Source: Anaerolineales bacterium UBA2395 (GTDB lineage Bacteria > Chloroflexota > Anaerolineae > Anaerolineales > Villigracilaceae). Taken from it: 64,000 nucleotides of DNA. Position 1 is the first letter of the stretch. Every line of letters begins with the position of its first letter. This document shows, piece after piece, positions 35,507 through 42,766 of the stretch. The notes under the pieces are model-generated. The model did no database searches. It was not told the DNA's origin and saw only the letters and a list, made by a program, of their open reading frames with translations. The stretch spans positions 12,207 through 76,206 of the forward strand of contig DDSH01000010.1 in NCBI GenBank assembly GCA_002343775.1, given 5' to 3'. A program made the position numbers and the translations under genes.

Positions 35507-35866
35507 TTATGGCTGGTCAAGCATGATCTGGTTACCATCCGGGTCTTCGAACATGATCGAAGCCGGTCCGCTACCTGTTTCATCCACTTCTTCAAAGATA
35601 TGGACACCACCGCTTTTTAGGATTTTCTGCAGGGCGCGCACGTCGGGCGGATTGAACGTTAGGATATTCTTTTCGAACATCCCTTGGAACAAACCGATCT
35701 TTACGGACTCGTGCTCAAGGATGCGCCATTTGCTGGTATCCGTATCTCGAAAGCCATCATTCATATGTCCTCCATCGATCACTTTAAAGCCCATCAATTC
35801 ATAGAAAGCCTGGCTTTTCTCGATATTGGCAACGGTCAAACTGAGTGAAAACGTTCCTAATTTCAT
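35507..35866 (-). CDS. VOC family protein
   Basis: 119 residues from the ATG at 35866, preceded by AAAGGAGATGAC. It shows the VOC pattern LSLTVANIEKSQAFYELMGF, KIGLFQGMFEKNILTFN, and SIMFEDPDGNQIMLDQP. A longer in-frame start at 35917 lacks a ribosome site. It lies 26 bases from the other VOC gene in the same direction. Substrate unknown. Confidence 0.85.
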   Translation of the reverse strand: MKLGTFSLSLTVANIEKSQAFYELMGFKVIDGGHMNDGFRDTDTSKWRILEHESVKIGLFQGMFEKNILTFNPPDVRALQKILKSGGVHIFEEVDETGSGPASIMFEDPDGNQIMLDQP

Positions 35867-35927
35867 GTCATCTCCTTTTAAATAAATAAGAACACTTGTG
35901 CTAAAATAGGTGAACATCCAATCTGGA

Positions 35928-36332
35928 CTATATGAGGATCAACGCAAAAACGATCCCCACCACAAAACAGCAGACGGCTCCGATCCAAAATTCGATTTGC
36001 AGCCGTTGCAGTGGATACGTACTGAGAAGCAAGCGATCAATTTCGCGCGGGATCATTTTGAAAGTTAACAAAACTCCGCCGAAGGAAAGCCCTTTTAACC
36101 ACCCGGTCCCCGGCAGGGCAGATTTGAGGATGTCATATAACAGTGCCCAAAGGATGCATTGAACCAGAATGGCAGCAAGGATTTTTACTACGGTCTGCGG
36201 CGATTTTGGAAGGGCACGTACCCCCGGCGCACCTGCGGTTAGACTGTAAATTCGGTCTGTCCAAGGATTGAAGAACAGGATTGCAGCAGTGACAAACCAG
36301 GCAAATGTTGCGGTTAGAACGGCAATGATCAT
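35928..36332 (-). CDS. Small membrane protein, DUF1761-like
   Basis: 134 residues from the ATG at 36332 (AAAGGAAAAACC upstream). Four helices: IIAVLTATFAWFVTAAILFF, TVVKILAAILVQCILWALLY, a Gly-rich GLSFGGVLLTFKMI, and FWIGAVCCFVVGIVFALIL. Length and topology are like DUF1761-type proteins but I cannot confirm the family. It is the third gene after an ECF-sigma intergenic region, minus strand. Confidence 0.6.
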   Translation of the reverse strand: MIIAVLTATFAWFVTAAILFFNPWTDRIYSLTAGAPGVRALPKSPQTVVKILAAILVQCILWALLYDILKSALPGTGWLKGLSFGGVLLTFKMIPREIDRLLLSTYPLQRLQIEFWIGAVCCFVVGIVFALILI

Positions 36333-36462
36333 GGTTTTTCCTTTTCTAATGGATTTTCCTGAAACCCATACGGTTTCGGTCATTAAATAATTAGACACAC
36401 GGGCATGCCAAAATGGATGATTTCACGACATGGATCTCGATATTCATGTGAAAGGATGACTT

Positions 36463-37260
36463 ATGAACACCCACTCTGAGAACTTCCCTTATGAGACTGA
36501 ATTCATGGATCTGCAGGGAAAACTGGTTGGTTTTTTATATCGGTTGACCTGTAACCGTCAGGATGCGGAAGACCTGGCCCAGGATACCTACATTGCAGTT
36601 CGACAAAATATCGCCGGGTTCAAAGAACGCTCCTCTTTCAAAACATGGGTCTTTTCAATCGCCATCAATAAAGCCAGGAACCACCATCGGGTTCAAAAAC
36701 GCTGGGCTGTTGATTATCAGGACAGGGGAGAGGCTGCCCACATGTCGTCCGAAACCCTCATGGAGCGCCTGATGGATATCCATAACAGCCGCCCTGATGC
36801 GCGTTTTGAAATGCAGGAGCATGTTGATTTCTGTTTCCAGTGCATGGTGAAGACCCTGGACCTGCCCCAGCAGATCTGTCTCTGGCTGCGATATTTTTAT
36901 GACTTCTCGGTTATGGAGATTCAGGATGCGACAGGATTTACCGAAGGAATGGTAAAACACGCCCTGACCTACGGCAAGAAAACGCTGACGGAGGTCTTTG
37001 AAAACCGCTGCGCCTTCATTAATCAGTCGGGAGTCTGCTATCAATGTTCCTCTCTAAATGGATTGTTCAACCCGAAACAGGAGGAGGAGGCAAAAAGAAA
37101 CGCGGAAAAGATTCGCAGGCAAATTTCCTCCAACCCCCATTTGGTGGAGTTGCGTATGCAGTTCATCAAGGATATCAACCCGCTTGACGGGAGTTGCTCA
37201 CATATACACAATTATTTGATGGAAAACACGCCAAATTGGGCAGAGTCCCGAAAAGAATGA
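36463..37260 (+). CDS. ECF-type RNA polymerase sigma factor with C-terminal cysteine-containing extension
   Basis: 265 residues. Region 2 is clear: LQGKLVGFLYRLTCNRQDAE, DLAQDTYIAVRQNIAGFKER and SFKTWVFSIAINKARNHHR. Region 4 is YDFSVMEIQDATGFTEGMVK HALTYG, an HTH. About 80 further residues (CAFINQSGVCYQCSSLNGLF, a Lys/Glu-rich stretch, and SCSHIHNYL) have several Cys and His and might form a metal site or take the place of an anti-sigma factor. No anti-sigma gene is adjacent. Promoter targets are unknown. Confidence 0.88.
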   Translation: MNTHSENFPYETEFMDLQGKLVGFLYRLTCNRQDAEDLAQDTYIAVRQNIAGFKERSSFKTWVFSIAINKARNHHRVQKRWAVDYQDRGEAAHMSSETLMERLMDIHNSRPDARFEMQEHVDFCFQCMVKTLDLPQQICLWLRYFYDFSVMEIQDATGFTEGMVKHALTYGKKTLTEVFENRCAFINQSGVCYQCSSLNGLFNPKQEEEAKRNAEKIRRQISSNPHLVELRMQFIKDINPLDGSCSHIHNYLMENTPNWAESRKE

Positions 37261-37268
37261 GCGGCTCA

Positions 37269-38165
37269 TCAAGGATGGTCTGCAAAATATCCCTGTAGGG
37301 CGGGTTCGATCTTGACGGCATGACTGACGCCAGCAATGGCGAATACCCGCTCTCCCTGCTCAACCAGTTCAATGATCACCTGGATGAAATGTTCGTCACG
37401 CGGTAGATTCGTCTCGATTTCGCCCAGGAAGCCTGGCAACCCATATTCATCCGAAACATCGCGCCAATCCGGACCTTCGGGGAAATAGTCCGCCCATGCA
37501 GCGTCCACATCTTCAAGGGATGCAAAGACGCCCTCGATGCCGCGCCAATCCTTCTTGTCCTGAAGCGACTCCTTTACGATTGCTTCCGAGTCTTCCGAAG
37601 TTCCAAATCGTCTAGCGGAAAATGCCGGTCCCAAAACCACACGAAGAGCGATCTGTTCCTGTGTAAATGGTTGGGCAAGCAATCGCTCCATCATAATGTC
37701 AGTGGGTGGTTCCCAGGTATAAGTCGGATTTCCATCTTCCCGTGCCAGCGCATGAACCTTGCCAGGTTCTGAAAATGTCTCGACCGGGTCCATCAATCCG
37801 GGAAACATTATTCCGAGTCTGCTCTCCACCAACGCGACCGATGGGTCGAACAAGTCCCATTCCTCTTGGATGCGTGCAATTTGGGGATCTTTTGGGTCTT
37901 TGGTATGCTCTGCGCCAAAAATCAACACACCTCCACCGTTGGCAATCTCAATGCTGAAAATATATGGCCGCGGATGCGAATTGATCAAACCACCATATTC
38001 TTCACTGCTCATAATGGGTAGTGGTAAGATGGCATTCCCCTCAGGGATATATTCCGGAACCTTCCTCCAGGCAAAGAGCAATCCCCACAGAACAAGAGTA
38101 ACCCAGAGAGCGCTTACGGTTAGTGCAACTTTCTTAATCAGATCTTTCCACGTATGGGGTTGCAT
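37269..38165 (-). CDS. TraB/PrgY-like (TIKI/GumN superfamily) membrane-anchored protein
   Basis: 298 residues. An N-terminal membrane helix (about 13-32) is followed by a domain with ILIFGAEHTKDPKD-type start (VLIFGAEHT), EEWDLFDPSVALVESRLG and the end motif RVFAIAGVSHAVKIEPAL. The pairing of G-x-x-H-x and the final GVSH motif is seen in TraB/TIKI-type metalloproteases. The His and Glu positions are present. It converges with the sigma gene (8-base gap). Confidence 0.62.
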   Translation of the reverse strand: MQPHTWKDLIKKVALTVSALWVTLVLWGLLFAWRKVPEYIPEGNAILPLPIMSSEEYGGLINSHPRPYIFSIEIANGGGVLIFGAEHTKDPKDPQIARIQEEWDLFDPSVALVESRLGIMFPGLMDPVETFSEPGKVHALAREDGNPTYTWEPPTDIMMERLLAQPFTQEQIALRVVLGPAFSARRFGTSEDSEAIVKESLQDKKDWRGIEGVFASLEDVDAAWADYFPEGPDWRDVSDEYGLPGFLGEIETNLPRDEHFIQVIIELVEQGERVFAIAGVSHAVKIEPALQGYFADHP

Positions 38166-38230
38166 TCAGAACACCTCTAGTAAGTTGATGGGTATGGATG
38201 GTACTACTTTACTACAAGGAGAAGGCATTG

Positions 38231-38695
38231 TCATTGATTCGCAAATCGCTTGACCAGATCATCGATTTGGCGGTGATGGGATGCTTCATGTCCGGCATAT
38301 CCAAGCAGCCATTCCAGCGCATTCATGGGCTCAAGGTTTCCGGCATGGCGTAGGTCTGAGTCCCATTGCAAAGGCCAATCCTGAATATATACCAAGGTTT
38401 GTGAGCGCGAGCGTTCCAGCCAGAATCGTATTGTCTGTTTATCCACGCCATAAGGTGGCGGTGGGGGGAGAAAGGTAATGCCAACAGGCGGAAGAATCCC
38501 TTCGCGAAGTGGACGGGAGATCATTTCACGAAGATAGATCTCATCTATGGCAATGTGCATGAATATTTCTCCCAACGACCATGCTTCTTCCTGCCCCGGA
38601 CGGGCATCAAGTTGAATCTGAGTTAGCCCAGCCAGGCGTTGATAGGTGACAGTTCTGACTTTATCCAATTCCTGTATTACATTAATTGTGTCCAT
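38231..38695 (-). CDS. DinB-like (YfiT/DinB superfamily) protein
   Basis: 154 residues, a four-helix bundle with the three His of the DinB metal site: EIFMHIAIDE and GHEASHHRQIDDLV. The Trp-Ser-x-x-E (AWSLGEIFMHI) pattern is typical. Members are thiol-dependent metalloenzymes or stress proteins with unknown substrate. Divergent from the LuxR-type gene; the DinB start at 38695 lies 114 bases from the SOS-like promoter. Confidence 0.85.
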   Translation of the reverse strand: MDTINVIQELDKVRTVTYQRLAGLTQIQLDARPGQEEAWSLGEIFMHIAIDEIYLREMISRPLREGILPPVGITFLPPPPPYGVDKQTIRFWLERSRSQTLVYIQDWPLQWDSDLRHAGNLEPMNALEWLLGYAGHEASHHRQIDDLVKRFANQ

Positions 38696-38808
38696 TTATA
38701 TATACTCCCAAAGTAATTGTCGTTAGACGAAAAACTAGCCCGTCTTTATTTGTTAGACACTTAAGGAGCCGAAAATGGATGAACTTTGGGGAAGTGAAGA
38801 GATGGAAC

Positions 38809-38838
38809 TTGACACAAGAACATTTGTTCTGTTATTAT
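38809..38838 (+). promoter_or_regulatory. Promoter with a LexA-type box (GAAC-N4-GTTC) between -35 and -10
   Basis: TTGACA (38809-38814) and TATTAT (38833-38838) are 18 bases apart. In the spacer AGAACATTTGTTCT (38817-38830) has perfect six-base arms around TT and matches GAAC-N4-GTTC, the LexA box of Gram-positive bacteria and, per published work on Dehalococcoides, of Chloroflexota. A repressor bound here would block polymerase. The downstream ATG at 38848 is nine bases from the -10, so the message is leaderless or nearly so. The match is seen directly; LexA binding is inferred. Confidence 0.82.
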
Positions 38839-38847
38839 CCCAACAGT

Positions 38848-39267
38848 ATGTCTATCTGGGATCGTCTTCTGTACCTGATAGGCTTGCGCCCTACGCCCGG
38901 TCCTCGAACCTACCACTTTGATGCGAGTGAAAGCCTGCACGTCACGCTTTCCACCCTATCCTCCGACGAAGGCCGTCCTGAAACCGATTTGATCCCCGAT
39001 ATCCTGGCCGCAGGTCTGACCCAATACACAGCCAATGAAAGACTCTGGAACACGTGGGAAGCGCTTTCCCCGCGTGAAAAGGATGTGACTGCACTGGTGT
39101 GTCTGGGCTATACCAACCGTGAGATCGGGGCAAGATTGCACATCTCGCCTGAAACGGTCAAGGATCGCCTCAGGACTGCATTTTTCAAATTCAAGGTACA
39201 CAAGCGCAATGATCTGCGCGTTCTATTGTCTCATTGGGATTTCAGCGAGTGGGAACGCCAGCAATAG
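38848..39267 (+). CDS. LuxR-type helix-turn-helix protein heading the polymerase operon
   Basis: 139 residues. I take the ATG at 38848, as the promoter ends just before it; the upstream part of the frame is not protein-like. The C-terminal half is a LuxR HTH: LSPREKDVTALVCLGYTNRE and IGARLHISPETVKDRLRTAF. The N-terminal 60 residues begin MSIWDRLLYLIGLRPTPG and have no recognised sensor domain. It is likely a regulator of the downstream operon or a damage-responsive regulator. Confidence 0.82.
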   Translation: MSIWDRLLYLIGLRPTPGPRTYHFDASESLHVTLSTLSSDEGRPETDLIPDILAAGLTQYTANERLWNTWEALSPREKDVTALVCLGYTNREIGARLHISPETVKDRLRTAFFKFKVHKRNDLRVLLSHWDFSEWERQQ

Positions 39268-39298
39268 GGACTCCGCCATCCCCCTCCCAACATCTAGT

Positions 39299-39335
39299 AC
39301 CCCCATTTCACCCCCATCTGACCCCCAGGTGGGGG
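39299..39335 (+). repeat. Three 11-base direct repeats and a C/G hairpin before the RecA-fold gene
   Basis: ACCCCCATTTC (39299), ACCCCCATCTG (39310) and ACCCCCAGGTG (39321) follow without gaps, an 11-base period of about one helix turn, and CCCCC-AGGT-GGGGG at 39322-39335 forms a hairpin followed by CTGTTATTTAT. The site lies in the 104-base gap between the LuxR-type and RecA-fold genes and may be an operator or an attenuator. Not tested. Confidence 0.45.
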
Positions 39336-39371
39336 CTGTTATTTATAGTGGGATACCTGTATTCTCACCGC

Positions 39372-39902
39372 ATGGATATCCTTCCCGCACTAAAGACCGG
39401 CAAACTGATCGTGGTCTACGCACCAGACGCCGCCCGCACCGAAAGCATGACCCTAATTGCCGAACTCGGCTTGCGTGGGGCAGTCACCATCCTGGATGGC
39501 GGCAACCAGTATCGTCCGTATCAGGTTGCCACATTCCTGCGCAGAAAAACGGTGGATATTTCAACAGCCGCCAACCGGTTGTTCAGTCGGCGTGCCTTTA
39601 CCTGCTATGAGATGAACACCTTGTTGTGTTCCACTCCCTACCACAGCCAACCGTATGTGGTCCTGGATCTGCTGAACACTTTTTATGACGATCATGTGTC
39701 AATTCACGAGGCGGATCGATTATTGAAATCCTGCCTGGGTCAGATCCAACGCCTCGTGTTATCCGGTCCTGTGGTTCTGACTCTCGCCCCACCCCTGGCA
39801 GAGGAGCGTGGTTTCCTGCTTGAGCAGGTCTGCAGACAGGCGGATGAAGTGATGATCAAGGAAGTGCCCGTCTGTCACCCCACCCAACCATCGCTCTTCT
39901 GA
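39372..39902 (+). CDS. RecA/RadA-fold protein lacking a Walker A motif
   Basis: 176 residues from the ATG at 39372 (the open frame is longer, but its 5' part overlaps the LuxR gene). The fold looks like a RecA-type core: LIVVYAPDAARTESMTLIAE at the P-loop position, where G-x-x-G-x-G-K-T is absent; AVTILDGGNQYRPYQVATFL; ISTAANRLFSRRAFTCYEMN, which is close to the Rad55/RadA style; a Walker-B-like strand PYVVLDLLNTFYDD; and GPVVLTLAPPLAEERG. I infer a RecA paralogue that has lost nucleotide binding. It is next to a family B polymerase, four bases from the small gene between. Confidence 0.6.
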   Translation: MDILPALKTGKLIVVYAPDAARTESMTLIAELGLRGAVTILDGGNQYRPYQVATFLRRKTVDISTAANRLFSRRAFTCYEMNTLLCSTPYHSQPYVVLDLLNTFYDDHVSIHEADRLLKSCLGQIQRLVLSGPVVLTLAPPLAEERGFLLEQVCRQADEVMIKEVPVCHPTQPSLF

Positions 39903-39907
39903 ATGAT

Positions 39908-40171
39908 ATGGGTCGTACTCTTGTCACCATCACCCAGCTGCTCACCGAGACGGAAGCCAACCTCTCGGCATTTCGACGCACCCTGCGCCGAAGTGACCAA
40001 TACATCTTTGACGGCCTCTTTGCTGCCGCGCGTCGGCATATCGCCGCCATCGGGCAGGCGGAGTCTCTGTTGCCCTTTGAGACAGCTCTGCTTGCGATGC
40101 TATTGGAGCAAGCCAAGGAAATCACCGTTCTTCAACAGGAACTCGATGAACTGAAAAAGAGACATGAATGA
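39908..40171 (+). CDS. Small helical protein between the RecA-fold and polymerase genes
   Basis: 87 residues, all helical, ending in a coiled-coil-like LLEQAKEITVLQQELDELKK. It starts 6 bases after the RecA-fold stop and its end overlaps the polymerase start by 8 bases, so translation is coupled. No domain is recognised. It could be an accessory subunit of the polymerase. Confidence 0.7.
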   Translation: MGRTLVTITQLLTETEANLSAFRRTLRRSDQYIFDGLFAAARRHIAAIGQAESLLPFETALLAMLLEQAKEITVLQQELDELKKRHE

Positions 40172-42302
40172 ATCAACCGGCTGGCTGTTGGATATATATG
40201 CAGAGGAGGATGGAGCCACCTTATGGCTGCTGACAGATGGCGATCAGCGCCTGCGCTTGCGCATGGATTTTGACATCACCTTTTATGCGGCGGGTGACTT
40301 CCCCCTATTGCGGCAGGCGTGGAAATATTTGAGGGGGAAGAACGTTAGGTTGGAACGAACCGTCCGCCGCGATCTATTCCTTGGCGAACGGGACGTGATG
40401 GCAGTCACCACGCCGGATCCGGCAAACATCCAAAAACTGTTCGGGGATCTGCAACGGCAATTCCCGGCCCTGGATTATTACGATGCGGACATTCCCATCA
40501 CCCTGCGTTTTATTGCACAGACTGATATGCATTTGTTGGGGCGTTGCCGCGTCCATCTGGGTGATGAGCGGGTCCAATTCATTGAACCTTTGTCCGCACC
40601 CTGGGAGATCGATCCGTCTCCCATCCCATTACGCATTTTGACGCTTGCACCGGACTGCAATCCAGCGGTTCGGAACCCCCAAAAACTACTTGTGAAGTAC
40701 AACCAAAGGGAATACAGCCTCTCGCTTGAATCGCCAAGGTCATTCCTGATCAGTTTGAAAGCCGATCTGCAGCGCATCGACCCTGACCTGATCCTGACAG
40801 ATTACGGCGATACCTGGCTGTTTCCACAATTGAGTACATGGTCCAAGGAAACTGGTATAGAGTTTCGTCCGAATCGCGAGGAGGGCAGACAGGTCATGAT
40901 GCGCAAGGCAGACAGTTATTTTGCCTATGGTCAGGTAACCTATCGCGGGGCGCAGGCACATCTCTTTGGGCGCTGGCACATCGACCGCAAGAATGCCATG
41001 TCCTTCGGCGAGTACGGATTGGAAGGCGCGATGGAACAGGCGCGCGTCACAGGCATTGGTGTACAGGAGATGGCGCGTAAATCCCCTGGTGCAGGCATCA
41101 CTGCCATGCAGATGCTGACTGCCTTGCGAAACAACATCATGGTCCCTGTTCAAAAGCAACAGGTTGAAGGGACGAAGACTTTATCTGAATTGATCCGCGC
41201 CGATCATGGCGGGCTGATCTATCAGCCCCTCATCGGATTGCATGGGAATGTGGCACAGATCGATTTCTCTTCCATGTATCCTGCCATCATGGTGAAACAC
41301 AATATTTCCCCGGAAACCGTTGGGGTAGAAGATGCGTCGGAGGGGTTGATACCCAAAACTCTGCGCCCATTGCTGGAAAAAAGATTAAGACTCAAGAATA
41401 TCCTCATCGATCTTGATCCTCGCGATTGCAGGGTTGAAATTCTCAAGGCGCGGGCCTCGGCGCTCAAGTGGCTGTTGGTGGTGTGCTTTGGATATTTGGG
41501 ATACAAGAACGCCCGCTTTGGAAAGATCGAGTCGCATGAAGCCGTGACGGCTATGAGCCGCGAGTTGATGTTGCAAGCCAAGGAGGTGGCGGAAGACATG
41601 GGCTTTACGGTTCTGCATATGTATGTGGATTGTTTGTTCGTTCAACAGGACGGCTTCCATAAATCATCCGACTTTACGCCACTTATAAATGCCATCGAGG
41701 AGAAAACAGGCATCCCGATTGCATTGGAGGGAGTCTTCAAGTGGGTCGCATTCCTGGCTTCCAAGCGGGATGCGCGTGTGCCTGTGCCCAACCAATACTT
41801 TGGCGCCTTTCAGGATGGATCGCTCAAATATCGGGGCATCGAGTTGCGTAGAAGGGATACAACCCTGTGGGTGCGAAAGACTCAATTGAAGGCGCTGGAA
41901 ATTCTGGCACATGCAAACTCTCCACGTGAGTTTGCCGGCCGCGTTCCGGATGTTATGAGGTTGGTGGAGGGTGCAAAACGTGATCTCAGAATCGGACGTG
42001 TTCCATTGGGAGAATTGCTCATTCGCCAAAGGTTAAGTCGGACACTTGAAGCCTACAAGACTCCCTCTCCAGCGGCACGCGCCGCCCGGCAGCTGCAGGT
42101 ACACGGCAGGCAGTTCGCTCCCGGTCAGTCATTGGAATTCCTGTTCGCACATAATGAGTCTGGAGTCCATGCCTGGGAACTGGAGGAGGCCTTGGACTCC
42201 AGAAAGTTGGATACAAAGCGTTATTACAGGCTTTTGGATCGGGCGATACAGACTATAGTAGATCCTGTTCGGTCGCATATGTTTTCAGAGCGATTATTTT
42301 AA
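40164..42302 (+). CDS. Family B DNA polymerase with a degenerate motif C and no clear exonuclease motifs
   Basis: 712 residues. The polymerase fingers and palm are clear: motif A QIDFSSMYPAIMVKHN (D367), motif B KWLLVVCFGYLGYKNARFG (K435 and the Y-G-Y-K end), motif C HMYVDCLFVQQ at 486-496. In family B enzymes motif C is Y-x-D-T-D-S; here it is Y-V-D-C-L-F, so the first Asp (D489) is kept and the second, normally a catalytic metal ligand, is Leu491. The N-terminal exonuclease-like region has no D-I-E motif and only a degenerate second motif (LILTDYGDTWLFPQL). This recalls archaeal PolB2-type, disabled or translesion polymerases. The operon and SOS-type promoter suggest a damage-induced role. 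Confidence 0.85.
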   Translation: MNESTGWLLDIYAEEDGATLWLLTDGDQRLRLRMDFDITFYAAGDFPLLRQAWKYLRGKNVRLERTVRRDLFLGERDVMAVTTPDPANIQKLFGDLQRQFPALDYYDADIPITLRFIAQTDMHLLGRCRVHLGDERVQFIEPLSAPWEIDPSPIPLRILTLAPDCNPAVRNPQKLLVKYNQREYSLSLESPRSFLISLKADLQRIDPDLILTDYGDTWLFPQLSTWSKETGIEFRPNREEGRQVMMRKADSYFAYGQVTYRGAQAHLFGRWHIDRKNAMSFGEYGLEGAMEQARVTGIGVQEMARKSPGAGITAMQMLTALRNNIMVPVQKQQVEGTKTLSELIRADHGGLIYQPLIGLHGNVAQIDFSSMYPAIMVKHNISPETVGVEDASEGLIPKTLRPLLEKRLRLKNILIDLDPRDCRVEILKARASALKWLLVVCFGYLGYKNARFGKIESHEAVTAMSRELMLQAKEVAEDMGFTVLHMYVDCLFVQQDGFHKSSDFTPLINAIEEKTGIPIALEGVFKWVAFLASKRDARVPVPNQYFGAFQDGSLKYRGIELRRRDTTLWVRKTQLKALEILAHANSPREFAGRVPDVMRLVEGAKRDLRIGRVPLGELLIRQRLSRTLEAYKTPSPAARAARQLQVHGRQFAPGQSLEFLFAHNESGVHAWELEEALDSRKLDTKRYYRLLDRAIQTIVDPVRSHMFSERLF

Positions 42303-42542
42303 TAACGAGTGATTTCGAGTGATATTGTTAGAACAGGCATTATCGATAACCAGGCTTGAATAACTGGGGTGGATGTTGGCAGAAGGGGCGTTATGGTGGC
42401 AGTCGGCGTACTTGTGGGAGGGATGGGTGCCATAACCTGAGGCGCTTGCGGGGTCAGGTGCCTGTGCCGGCGTGTCGCAAGACGATAAAAAAAGAACAAT
42501 AATAAAAATGATGATATTCCAATTTTTCGCAGTACCCACCAT
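42299..42542 (-). pseudogene. Frameshifted remnant of a lipoprotein
   Basis: One frame starts at the ATG at 42542 with MVGTAKNWNIIIFIIVLFLS and the lipobox LSSC; a second frame then reads TP-rich sequence (IPPTSTPTATITPLLPTSTP) as found after the lipobox of other lipoproteins here. The two frames join near 42450. The reading ends at 42299. This is a signal-peptide and linker remnant; nothing else is recognisable in the 42303-42766 gap except the hairpin at 42695. Confidence 0.5.
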
Positions 42543-42694
42543 TAAATGGCAAACCCATGCAACAGTATCTGCATCCTCAAAAAGATATCTGTCGAAATTA
42601 TTGCGCACGTCTAATGTCAAATTGAGTAATAGAAAAGCCAAATGCAATCTCGAATGCACCCTATAGTGGGATTTTTAGAATGGGTGGGGGTTCA

Positions 42695-42747
42695 TCGACC
42701 GATTTGTATGCCCCTCAGGACAACCTGACAGCGTACAAATCGGTCGA
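42695..42747. terminator. Long hairpin downstream of the WD40-like lipoprotein gene
   Basis: TCGACCGATTTGTA (42695-42708) is perfectly complementary to TACAAATCGGTCGA (42734-42747) and an inner TCAGG-acaa-CCTGA extends the stem. It sits 19 bases after the minus-strand stop at 42767, so it is probably the terminator of that gene. Confidence 0.65.
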
Positions 42748-42766
42748 AAATGGAGGGCGCCAAAGA

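Noticed and set aside
40164..42302. Naming the polymerase polB/Pol II of the E. coli type
   Set aside because: Motif C lacks the second Asp and the exonuclease motifs are degenerate, so it is not an ordinary Pol II.
42299..42640. A complete lipoprotein gene
   Set aside because: The signal peptide and the Thr/Pro linker are in different frames, so I list it as a pseudogene.
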